Source of the DNA: Globodera rostochiensis
Taxonomy: Eukaryota > Nematoda > Chromadorea > Rhabditida > Heteroderidae
Assembly (NCBI GenBank): GCA_018350325.1
Contig: JAEVLN010000005.1
Span: forward strand, 1,746,142 to 1,810,141
Direction: 5' to 3'
DNA length: 64,000 bases
Shown here: positions 12,279-22,028 of the stretch, one piece after another
How positions within the stretch are numbered: position 1 is the stretch's first letter
How the letters are laid out: each line of letters begins with the position of its first letter
Notes under the pieces: generated by a model
Seen by the model: only the letters and a program-made list of their open reading frames with translations
Database searches by the model: none
Told to the model about the DNA's origin: nothing
Made by a program: the position numbers and the translations under genes

Positions 12279-12740
12279 CTGGGCGCCAGAGACCGTTAAT
12301 TACAATAACTTTTCTTGGAATTAACCAATCTAAACCAATTGAAAGCTTTAGTTGGCTAGATTTTGTGTTCAAATCAACGAGGTGATTAGATCCCTTTCAA
12401 AAAAAGTTATAATCGAAAATTATCAAAAAAAAACTTAGTTTTTCGCTCTTTTCACACCATAACTTTTAACGGTTTATATTAGGGTGGGTCACGGTCGGTT
12501 AAGCGAACCGAAACCGAAAACCGGCTTTTTGGCCCAAAAACCAAAGCGGAAAACCGGGGGTCGTAAAACCGGCCTAACCGAAAACCGGCACCTCCGGTTT
12601 AAAACCGATCGGACCACCCTAGTTCATATGATCGTTTAGTTCCTGTTGATAATAGCTTCATAAAGAGCTTTCGATTGACACCAAATTTATTTGTTTATTC
12701 CAAAAAGAGTTATGGCACTTTAAATGACGCTGGCGCCCAG
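12279..12740. mobile_element. Large imperfect inverted-repeat element with a second element nested inside
   Basis: CTGGGCGCCAG at 12279-12289 is matched by CTGGCGCCCAG at 12730-12740, and weaker complementarity extends outward. The interior shares short phrases (AGTTATAA, GCTTTCGA) with the element at 18280. The 142-bp element at 12480 lies inside it. No convincing outer target duplication was found. Confidence 0.55.
12480..12621. mobile_element. hAT-like MITE, 142 bp, built of ACCG/CGGT motifs
   Basis: The ends TAGGGTGGGTC and GGACCACCCTA are inverted repeats. Flanking octamers are GTTTATAT and GTTCATAT, seven of eight matching. The interior is almost entirely ACCGAAAACCGG-type repeats, so the element is self-complementary. 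It is nested in the larger inverted repeat 12279-12740. Confidence 0.85.
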
Positions 12741-12749
12741 TCGTGAGCG

Positions 12750-13798
12750 CCCAGTTGGCCCCAATCGCAGCCGCTGACTTTGCTTATTTGACTGTTTATG
12801 TCATAAAAATTACACCTTTTGATAACCAAAAATGCCATCTTCGCGCACAAATTACACATTTAGAGATGTATAATTAATAATTCTATTAGCGAAAAATATG
12901 TTTTTTTCTCTTACTCCAGAGCAGTTTATTTCAAAATTGAAATAACAAAATCTCTCAAGAAATAAATTCTAATTCAATATAAAGTCCCAACAATTTTAAT
13001 TTTGTTTATCAAAAGTTTGTTTCAGACTTCATCAGCTGGTCAAACCACAGTAACTCCTCTTATGTGGTCGAGACGGTGACGGGCTTTTGGAAATTTGCCG
13101 TATTTTTGCCATATTTTAGAACTTTACGACATTTTTTGAGAAAAAAAAAACATAAAAATTTGTGTCATTTTTGAATATGTACATATAAAATTCGAAGAAA
13201 AGAGTGCTCCTTGATTCTTACAATTTTTTAGCTTTATTTGGTGTTCTAATCGTGTTTTCGGCAAAATGCCCACTCGAGGCCACTTCCTTCACTTTCGTCG
13301 GAGTTTGTTCAACGCATCAAAAAGTGCAGGGAATGCAATGAGTGGCTTCTTTAATAGCATCGAATTAAAAACAAAATTAAAATTCTTTCTGATCCATTCG
13401 CCTCATCAGCCTGGGATTCGTGACCGCCAATCTGAGATACATCTCCAACACAGCCCACATCCGACGATCTGTCCGCAGAGCCCGGACCGATATGAATCTC
13501 GTCAAGATTTTTGTCGAGGTTTTTAGTAATCTCGGGAAATCTCAATCGGTGAATTTTTGCCGAGATTTTCAAGATTTTCAATCAAAATCTCCGGGCCTCA
13601 AGTCCGGGCCTAGTATGTAAAAAGTTTAAAATTCTTTGATATTTTAAGATTTTCAGGTTCTAGTTCACGGTATCATTTGTCTGTGCATATTTACGCTTTT
13701 CGTACGAGATTTTGTGCGATTTTGCTAATATCAATTAAATATGATGTTGAAATTTGTTGTCGGTACAATAAAATGTAGCAAAATATTTTTGTCATTCC
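12750..13798. other. Intergenic region with an unassigned plus-strand frame
   Basis: A frame at 13266-13360 (MPTRGHFLHFRRSLFNASKS) and another at about 13395-13480 (SLGFVTANLRYISNTAHIRR) look mildly coding-like. I could not link them in phase or name a family. Downstream, 13480-13612 is a small CTCGTCAAGATTTT-type self-complementary repeat bounded by AGCCCGGAC and GTCCGGGCCT. Confidence 0.35.
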
Positions 13799-13802
13799 GC
13801 AT

Positions 13803-13856
13803 GGATTTTCCCCGGTCATTTATTTTTCGCTAAAAACAAAACCATTCGCGAGGACT
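13803..13856 (+). pseudogene. Relic of the last exon of an Srt-type chemoreceptor
   Basis: These bases align with the last exon of the two chemoreceptors downstream (17272 and 20641 onward): GGATTTTCCCCGGTCATTTA, then AACAAAACCATTCGCGAGGA. The copy has lost the reading frame, is cut off at GAGGACT and is followed by an inverted-repeat element at 13871. It shows that the receptor family once had at least one more member here. Confidence 0.85.
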
Positions 13857-13870
13857 TTTCTTTACCAAAT

Positions 13871-14384
13871 CATGGACGGCAAAAAAGGAAAAAAAAGCGA
13901 ATTAATTCATTTGTGCAAATCATAACGCCAAAATCATTTAAACAAATTAACAGACAACTCTAATGACGCGGCAGACAGAGTGATGTTAGACATCCTATCC
14001 CCGCCATTAAATTTTACTAAATTTTTGAGGCCATGTAACACAGCTCAGAGGTTTTATTTCGTGACTAAATTTTGCAGACATGCTTTTAGCATCCCCAGCT
14101 TACTCTAACCAAAAATTGGTGAATTTTAGAGAAGTTTTGGAGAAATCAATTTCTGCGGTAATTTTTCAAAACAATTTTTACAAAAGAAAATTTTTGGTTT
14201 AAGCCTTAAACGTTTTGCTTTTGGGTAGCCAATTTAGTTGGTAAGCTCTGTGCAAAAAATCAGTGCGCCCAACTCGATTTTCAGTGTAAATTCTTTTTTA
14301 CTGATGACAGAACGCCAAAGATTTATTATTACCAACAATTCGTTCAAACATTAATTCGCTTTTTTTTCCTTTTTTGCCGTCCAT
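13871..14384. mobile_element. TIR element, about 514 bp
   Basis: The first 36 bases (CATGGACGGCAAAAAAGGAA onward) are the reverse complement of the last 36. Complementarity continues, weaker, further in. There is no coding capacity and no clear target duplication. The left end sits 14 bp after the chemoreceptor exon relic and may have truncated it. Confidence 0.75.
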
Positions 14385-15219
14385 GAAATGTGCTAATAAT
14401 ATGATTACTGAAATAAATAAACTCAGTCGCCAAAAATGGGAATAGAGCACACCAGTATGTTTACCAGTTATTTATTTTGTTTATTGTGCTTAATTGCGGC
14501 CATATTTGCGGCTTTATCCTCTTTTTGTGCTTTTTGAAAGGCCAACGAGGACAAATTTTCAAAATGAGGATTTGCGAATTTTGTGGTCTTTCAAGAATCC
14601 TTTCCTTGTGGGCTTTTGTGATTTTTGGAGGGTTGGATCAATTTTCTAATAAATCAAACAATTTATGTAATTTGTTTAAATTAAGAACTTTATTCACATG
14701 ATTTGGGGTTGCCCAACAACAGCCTATTAAGTACGAGACACGGGACGGTGTCCACCAAATTGGTACTTTGACATTAAATCCCCCCCCCCCCCTCCTGCCC
14801 GCCCAAATTTACTCTTACAAATTAATCACAAATTCGTAATCAATTTCATTAATAACTTTTTCTTCAGACGATTTTAGAGCAAATTAATTATTGGAATTTT
14901 TCTAAATGCATTAAATTTTTCATATTTTAAGTCCAATGAGAAATGTCGACATTTAGGTACCAAAAAAATAAGACCACCCAAGAATAATAATAAAGGAATC
15001 TTCTGTTTTTACGTCGCGGCCTCCGATTTGTTATATTACGACTTTAAACAAAGAAAATATATTTATTTATTAATTTTTTTTTCTCATTCACTTCCTTACA
15101 TTGGCCTCTTTCATAAATGGACGTTTGGTGAAAAGGCTTAATCTCTATTTAAAATGCGCAAGGATTGTTTTTTGCTTCATTTAATTTGCCTAAATTATTA
15201 AAAGACGTTAAAAAGGGTG
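14385..15219. other. AT-rich intergenic region upstream of the chemoreceptor pair
   Basis: No convincing exon. A run of C lies near 14782. The last 100 bases before the chemoreceptor start may contain its promoter, but no motif stands out. Confidence 0.5.
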
Positions 15220-17426
15220 ATGGAGCTGTTCTTCTTGCGCCATGCCGAGTACGAACGGCTGTACAACTGCACGGGGCTGGACATTGACTCAATTCCCCTG
15301 GAGCGTCGGCGATTTGTGCCGGAGTCAATCGCAATTTGCGTGTTATGCGCCATTTATTATGTATTTAATGGTGGAAATTGGAACAATTTTGAAAATAAGT
15401 ACATAAAAAGGTGCTGTACGTGCCGTGCATGTACTCCATATGGAAGCATTTGCGCGACAACTCCTGCTACAAGTTGCTGTTCTACATCGGCATCATAGAT
15501 CTTGGCATATTGTGGCTTATCGGCTTCTTCAGCGCTTGGCTCAATTTGCGCGGAGCGGTTTTCTGCTCCTATCGTACCCTGATTTTTTTCACAGGAATGG
15601 CAATAACATGTAATGAAATTAGAAAATGCTTTTTATTATCTCATTTATACTTTAATTAATCATTTTAAGCTCAATGGAATGCGGAAACTACCGCTGATTT
15701 GGTAAATTTGAAAATCCAACGGTTGAATTATAATTCGGATTTGAATTCAATATTCTCGTAAGCTCTAGACGGTACCCTTTCTCGACATTTATTTTACAAA
15801 AGGCTGATGGGGCTTACTGTCTTTTGCTTTATTAGGTTTTGGCGTTCAATCGCTGTCTCGATCTGAGCTCCCCCCGTTTATCGCACATTTTGTTCTCCGG
15901 CCGCCGCACATCGCTGTGGATTGCCGGCTGCACGCTGTACGCCCTCTACTGGGCGGTGTTCAACAAACCCGCCGTGTACAGCAGCGCTTACTTCGGCTGG
16001 TTCTTCTACCCATTCGTTGGCTATCGTAACGGTGACATAAACGAGGTGATTTCAATTAGAGAAAGAACCGATCGAGATTCTCGATTGGTCCTCAAGTTCT
16101 TTCCTAATTTCAATGTCTTCTCCCTCTACACGGTACTGCTCGTTTCCCCCCCCCCCCCCCGCCGTTTCCCCCCAAGCGATTTTCGACGCCTTTTAAAACA
16201 TCATCTCCTTTCTTTGACAACAAAATTTTACAAATTTAGTAACATTCAAAAGCTTAAGTGCTGTAGAATAATGATTAAGCGGACTATGTGCTTCACTAAC
16301 TTTTGAGAATGTCAGAAAATAAAATGTTCGAAAATTTCGACTTTTTGTGGTCTGTAACATTTTTGCAAGAGATTTAATCGATTAGCTTGTACTTGCACAT
16401 ATTCTAAAGACTTAGAGCTTTCGAATAGTACTAAAATTTTCGAAAAACTCGGTTGACTATGAACCGAGTTATGATTTTTTAAACGGGCGGGTGGGGGGGG
16501 GGGGGGACGAAGCGTACCCCCCCCCCCCCCCCCCTATTAATGTGCATTAATTATATTCTCAATTTAAGTACGAACATTGGCTGCACGTTGTGCATAACAT
16601 TGCCGTGGCCCTTCTGAGTCCGTCCATTTATTTGATTTTCGCGGCCAAACTTTTTTACGACGTTCGAAAGAGTCGCCAACAATTTGGCGTTGTCGTCTCC
16701 GAAATGAGCGCAGTGCAAATTCGGGTTTGAATTTGTTTCGATTAAACTCCGACCAAATTGTTCCGGTTCTGGGGTACGGAACCCATAGAAATTGGCCTCT
16801 GACTTGGATCATGGCGTCAGTAAAGCAGCTGGGCCATGGGGATTGTCCCCGGGCAATCATCCTCTGGGAAAGTCACTAATGTATGTGAGTGATTGAGATC
16901 AGCAAATGCAAGATAAGTGAACGGAAGCGATTGGAAGAGAATTGTTAGGACTTTCACCGGGAATTGATATGAGAAAACGTGAAGAATGAATTACGCTGAT
17001 CGATCAGTTATTGCTCCATTAGAGACAGTAATGCGCGCCTTTAGACATTTTTCCAAGTGTTTTTGATCTCGTTGCTCAACACGTTGACCAGCTCCATTTA
17101 CGTTTACATGCAATTCAACGAAACTCATCAGTGGATGATCACTCTCGCCGGATTTGCATGGTCTGAACGAACTTTGATCATCTTTAATTATATTTTTTTA
17201 CATTCAGGATACACGTTCACGGCATTGCATAATTTAATTTAAAATAAAATTTAAATAATGATTATCCCAAGGATTTCCTTCGGTCATTTATTTGGCGCTG
17301 AACAAAACCATTCGCGAGGACTGTCGCCTACTGTACATGAAACTGTTCCAGCGTCACCGTATCAGCTACATAAGCGGGGTTACTGTACTTCGACCGGAAA
17401 CGGTCAGACCATCTGCCGCCCGTTAA
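15220..17426 (+). CDS. Srt-type serpentine chemoreceptor, copy A
   Basis: Eight exons join in phase: 15220-15360, 15411-15609, 15670-15701, 15836-16045, 16569-16724, 17045-17160, 17208-17221 and 17272-17426, about 340 residues. The order of motifs fits nematode class T seven-transmembrane receptors: LYNCTGLDIDSIPLERRRFV, VLYVPCMYSIWKHLRDNSCY, VLAFNRCLDL, FSGRRTSLWIAGCTLYALYW, WFFYPFVGY, ALLSPSIYLIFAAKLFYDV, QVFLISLLNTLTSSIYVYMQ and VIYLALNKTIREDCRLL. Receptors of this type sense small chemicals in ciliated neurons. Two odd points: exon 7 is only 14 nt, and the intron after it starts with GC. Intron 4 holds a long G run facing a long C run. Copy B (18726) has the same structure. Confidence 0.85.
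16492..16534. repeat. G-run/C-run hairpin in an intron
   Basis: A run of 14 G is followed 13 bases later by a run of about 20 C inside intron 4 of chemoreceptor copy A. The two runs are complementary, so the segment can form a strong hairpin or G-quadruplex/i-motif structures. Confidence 0.85.
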
Positions 17427-18279
17427 CCCCTCCGGTGGTATGTTAAAAATATTTATTTATTACTAAAAAATGTCCTTTGATTTAGGGACTTTTTACTCGA
17501 CGATGACACAATTGAAGAAACTGTTGTCTCTCTCTCTCTCTGATTAATGGTTGTGAAAGTTGATCTCGATGGACCGAGGCGCTAACTACAAATAAAAATG
17601 ATTAAAAAATGATTTAAAAAATTGTATCGCCGTTCCTTGAATAAAAAATTTGGTAAATTTGTCGGGCATTATCATCTTTGGCGGTCAGGGTGGCCACATG
17701 TAAAACCCAAAAATCAGGTTCAGCGGTTTCAGCTTATGGCTTCGACTCGAATTTTGATTACATCATAAGCCTAAACGATACTTCAACTTGCTCAACACCC
17801 AAACCAATTTGTTTAATCTGCTAAGCACGAATTTGATACATTTTCACAAATCCGATAAACGCACCTTTTTGTGCTCGTCTCCTGCATAATTATTTTTTAT
17901 GGCCAAAGACGTGAAAGATTGCAAAAATCAATTTTTTAGAATCCACTAATTATTTTATTCAGATTTGCCAACTATACATAGAAGCCGTACATTAATTCGT
18001 CAGCAATGACAGAATTTTCAGCGCGAACTCTTTCAAATCATGCAGGATCAAAAAAATGAGATTCTTTTTTTGCGGCCCTAATTACCACCCAAAACATTTT
18101 TCACCTGCACTGGTCGGCGAATAAATTTTTTATAAATGTGCCCTCTGAATGCATAAAAGGCTAATTTGACAAAAATAATAATAATGAGAGGATAATGAAC
18201 AAATGCCCTTGAGGCCTGACCTTTTGTCCTGTCGGCTCATTATTCATTTTCCTTTCGATTCAAAACCACTCACTATTAG
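17427..18279. other. Spacer between the two chemoreceptor genes
   Basis: AT-rich, with a short CT repeat at 17526. No exon of a third receptor was recognised here. Confidence 0.5.
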
Positions 18280-18665
18280 GCGGTCGGGCTCAGTTTGGCG
18301 CGGCTCAGTTTGGCGCCGACGTGTTTGAAGCCTTATAACTTTTTGTTTATTTGATCAAACCAAACATTCTTGGTATCATTCGAAAGCACTATGTCTTTAG
18401 ATGCTATAATAGAAAAGAGCTAAGCGCTTCGACTTAAACAAAGGAAGTTATGAGTCACCGCGCCAAACTGTCACGAAAAATGGCAATTTTCACACGTTTT
18501 AAGCTATATTTTTTTCGAAAAGACGGATCGGTTAGCTTTAGCTTGATCAAAGGTTCAGCATGCTGAGAGCTTTTGTATGATACCAATTTTGTTTGATTTG
18601 CTTGCCTAATAACCATGTTATGGCCGATCGCGCCAAAACGAGCGGCGCCAAAACGAGCGGATCCG
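18280..18665. mobile_element. TIR element, 386 bp, perfect 8-bp target duplication
   Basis: ACTATTAG flanks both ends (18272-18279 and 18666-18673). The left end carries two copies of CTCAGTTTGGCGC and the right end two copies of GCGCCAAAACGAGCGG, which are imperfect complements. The interior is non-coding and resembles parts of the element at 12279-12740. It ends 60 bp before the start codon of chemoreceptor copy B, so it may affect that promoter. Confidence 0.85.
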
Positions 18666-18725
18666 ACTATTAGGTTTTATGTAAAGGTCCTAAGGAATTA
18701 AGACCATTTAGGGCTGGTAAGTCCG

Positions 18726-20804
18726 ATGGAGTTGTTCTTCTTGCGCCATGCCGAGTACGAACGGCTGTACAACTGCACGGGGCTGGACATTGACTCAATT
18801 CCCCTGGAGCGTCGGCGATTTGTGCCGGAGTCAATCGCAATTTGCGTGTTATGCGCCATTTATTATGTATTTAATGGTGGAAATTGGAACAATTTTGAAA
18901 ATAAGTACATAAAAAGGTGCTGTACGTGCCGTGCATGTACTCCATATGGAAGCATTTGCGCGACAACTCATGCTACAAGTTGCTGTTCTACATCGGCATC
19001 ACCGATCTGGCCAATTTATGGATTCTCGGATTTTTTAGTGGTTGGCTTAATCTGCGCGGTGAAGTCTTCTGCTCCTACCCGACACTGATTTATTTTGTTG
19101 GGGTGACCGTGTTATGTGAGAAAATTTAAAAAATGGCATATCAATAATTATTTTAAGCTCTTTGGATTGCTGAAAGTTCTGCTGATTTGGTAAAATGCAT
19201 TTCATAAATAAAAAGACTTAATTAAACGAACTTAGGGGCCATCGAATAACTAAAATTTATCGTTTTTTGCAGTTTTGGTCATTTAAAATAAAACTTTTAA
19301 AAATATGAGTTACGTCTCTCTTGGACGTCTCTTCGATAATCCGGCACTTCAGCTTTCCGAGGTTTTTGGCACCAGAATTCTTTTTTGTTATTCGGTTATG
19401 GTCATTACCGTACCTACTCTGTTATAATTAACTTTAAATGATTGATAGGTTTTGGCGTTCAATCGCTGTCTCGAGCTCGGCTTCCCTCGCTTATCGCACA
19501 TTTTGTTCTCGGGCCGCCGCACATCGCTTTGGATGGTCGGCTGCACTCTGAACGCCCTCTACTGGGCGGTGTTCATTAAGCCCGTTGTGTACAGCAGCGT
19601 TTACTTCGGCTGGTTCTTCTACCCATTCGTTGGCTATCGTAACGACGACCAACGCGAGGTGAACAAGAAGAACCGAACAAAATCAAAAAATGCTGAAATG
19701 TTTCAGCTTCTAAATGGTAGCCCCGAGCGACCCTTGGGGCTCGGTGCTCAGCTTTACACCCAAGCCAATGCTCTTACCGTCTGAGCTACCGGGCAAGTCC
19801 CTTCCCTTCGAGGTCGAGATTTTCTCGAGAATCTCGTCAAGATTTTTCGAGGTCTCGAGACTAGGGTTGTCGGTTCCTGGGAATTCTTTAGTCCGACCGA
19901 ACCGAACCGGAGAACCGAACCGAAAAAATCCCGGTTCTACGGTTCGGTTCGGTTCGGTTCGGAACCGACAACCCTACTCGAGACGAGATCTCGTCTCGAC
20001 CGGTCTCTAGTTTTAACCGTCCATCCAACCGGCGGGACATAACTCTTCCTAACAACTTATTGTACATATTGGGGTTGATTCTAACGAATGTCCAACCCAA
20101 ATTTGTACAGTTTGAAGTCCGACTGCACACTGTGCATGACATTGGCGTCGCCCTTCTGAGTCCGCTCATTTATTTCATTTTCGCGGCCAAACTTTTTTAC
20201 GATGTTCAAATGAATCACCGGCAATTTGGCGCTGTCGTCTCCGAAATGAACGCAATGCAAAAAAGGGTTTTTATTTATTTTGATTAACCTCCGGGCAAAA
20301 CGCAGAAAATTTGAAATATTCACACAAATCGATTGATTGATTGTATTTAAAGCGCTGATCGGAAACAAAAGTGGCGGCTGTCGAGCGTCAAAAAGGCTTT
20401 TCTTATTTAGACTTTTTCCCAAGTGTTTTTGATTTCTTTGTTCAACACTTTTGGCTGTTCAATTTACGTTTACATGCAATACAACGAAACTCATCAGTGG
20501 ATGATCACTCTCGCAGAATTTTTATGGTAAAACTTAAAAACAATTAAATTCTTTTAATTTTTGACAAATTTTAAGGTTCCACATTCACGGTATGACATAC
20601 ATTTTGAACTATTCAAAATGTAAAAGAAAATTGCCCCAAGGATTTCCCCCGGTCATTTATTTGGCGCTGAACAAAACCATACGCGAGGACTGCCGCCTAC
20701 TGTACATGAAACTGTTTCAGCGTCACCGTATCGGCCACATAGGCGGGGTTACTGTACTTCGAGTCGACACGCTCCAGGAAAACATAACTTCTGCGAACAA
20801 ATAA
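18726..20804 (+). CDS. Srt-type serpentine chemoreceptor, copy B
   Basis: Eight exons with the same lengths and phases as copy A up to the last one: 18726-18866, 18917-19115, 19158-19189, 19449-19658, 20111-20266, 20411-20526, 20576-20589 and 20641-20804. The 32-nt exon reads SLWIAESSADL and the 14-nt exon bridges FLW to HGFPPVIYLALNKTIREDCR. The C-terminal tail diverges from copy A. Exon 1, intron 1 and the first third of exon 2 are almost identical to copy A, including the intron, while the rest has diverged clearly. The intron after the 14-nt exon starts with the usual GT. Intron 4 has been invaded by a tRNA-like sequence and a MITE. The gene looks intact. Confidence 0.87.
19716..19794 (-). 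ncRNA. tRNA-like sequence, probably a tRNA pseudogene or SINE head
   Basis: On the minus strand, GCCCGGTAGCTCAGACGGTA then AGAGC looks like a tRNA 5' half with a D-arm and A box. Near the end, GGGTCGCTCGG is a poor B box. The anticodon arm does not fold properly, and the acceptor ends do not pair in a normal way (GGTAGC pairs with GCTACC instead). It lies in intron 4 of chemoreceptor copy B. A functional tRNA is unlikely. Confidence 0.35.
19862..19976. mobile_element. hAT-like MITE, 115 bp, made of GGTTC/GAACC repeats
   Basis: The ends TAGGGTTGTCGGTTCC and its near complement enclose an interior of CCGAACCGAACCGG and GGTTCGGTTCGG repeats. Both flanks carry CTCGAGAC (19854-19861 and 19977-19984), a perfect 8-bp duplication. 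It was inserted into a CTCGAGA-rich sequence in intron 4 of chemoreceptor copy B. Confidence 0.9.
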
Positions 20805-21174
20805 AAACTAATTGCCCAAGAATATGAAAAGTGACAATCGATGAAAACGGCGAGATAAATTGTTGTGAAACGAGAATAAATCAGTTTCATTTAGGAGGCA
20901 CTGCTGCCTTTTTCAGCTTTAATAGGCCAATTTATCGAAGCTATTTGTGCGCAAATGTTGGCTTAGGGACGCAAATGTCTTTAAATGTAAATATCAAATT
21001 GCATTTATTTTGATTAATAAAAGAATTTAACTGCCTTTTTTTGTGCCCTAATTGTTCATCTCTAAATATGTAGGGTGGTCCAAAAATTCTCGAGTTTTTA
21101 ACCAGAATTCTTATGAACAAAAAGGCCAAATTTTCAATAAACCCTGTCAAACCATAATTATTTTGCTAAGTGCA
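20805..21174. other. 3' flank of chemoreceptor copy B
   Basis: AT-rich DNA without a recognisable gene. Confidence 0.5.
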
Positions 21175-21300
21175 TAGAAAAGGTGCTGTACGTGCCGATG
21201 TACTCCATCTGGAAGCATTTGCGGACTCGCCGACGGTTCGACTCGCCGACGGTTCGACTCGCCGACGCCGACGGTTGACTCGCCGACGGTTCGACTCGTC
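21175..21300 (+). pseudogene. Chemoreceptor exon-2 fragment ending in a minisatellite
   Basis: 21175-21224 repeats the acceptor and start of chemoreceptor exon 2 (AAAAGGTGCTGTACGTGCCG, then ATGTACTCCATCTGGAAGCA) with a 4-base loss against the intact genes. At the point where CGCGACAAC should follow, the sequence turns into about five copies of GACTCGCCGACGGTTC. No other exon of this copy is visible. Confidence 0.85.
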
Positions 21301-21527
21301 GATAATAGTTAATTTCATTTTAGCTATCAACTCAAATTTTTTTAAATATAAAAAGTCAGATTTTTAACAATCTCAATTTAGTTCTTGAATAAAATATGGC
21401 GGAATTAAAAAATTAGTCAAACCAAAAAAAAAAAGTTGTATTTGAAACTTTGAAAAATGTTCGAATTCGCGTTCGGGGGTTGACATTCGCAAAACCCGAG
21501 CTCTGATTCGTGCTTTTGAAGTTTTAG

Positions 21528-21861
21528 ATGTCGAATGGAAGCATCGGGTCTGTTTTTATCTTTACATTTCCTTGGACATCCCCCGACCTTACAACGCCCG
21601 GCATCCACTCTAAATCCATCCCGGCCTTGCTGATGGCCTGCGCCTCCGGACAACTGCCCCAACAACAGACGCCGAACTTCCAGCAGATGGCGATGGCATT
21701 TCAGTTGGCAGCCCTCACTGCGATACCAATTCCATTAGACCGGGTGGCTGGACGCCAACTGGGATAACGGAACGACAACCGCAGACGAGCGTCATGTGGC
21801 AGCAACAGCGGAGGCAACTGCAGCAACACTTGGGAAGTGCGGGCAGTTCGACAGGGCCGAG
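21528..21861 (+). pseudogene. Truncated copy of the Snail-type zinc-finger gene at 29.6-31.2 kb
   Basis: The sequence matches two exons of the minus-strand zinc-finger gene, here on the plus strand: MSNGSIGSVFIFTFP and [13 protein letters not shown], then directly [18 protein letters not shown]. About 390 bases that encode the N-terminal finger and serine-rich region are missing between them. An 18-base gap and a one-base deletion in the codons after FQLAALT break the frame. The match stops at GGGCCGAG. It could be a segmental copy with internal deletion; the junction does not fall at the intact gene's splice sites, so a simple retrocopy is not supported. Confidence 0.85.
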
Positions 21862-22028
21862 GTAACCCACTTTTTCTGCTAATTCGTAAATGCCTTAATT
21901 TGACAACATCAAAAAAACAACAGCACACCAAACAATTATTTCCTTAAAATTTACCCCAATTCATTACAAATTTAGAGAAAATTGGACTGATCGATTTTTA
22001 AACAATATATTTAATCAAATGAGTCCCA

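Noticed and set aside
13480..13612. Further MITE with CTCGTCAAGATTTT repeats
   Set aside because: The inverted ends are short (about 9 bp) and no target duplication was found, so it was not called as an element.
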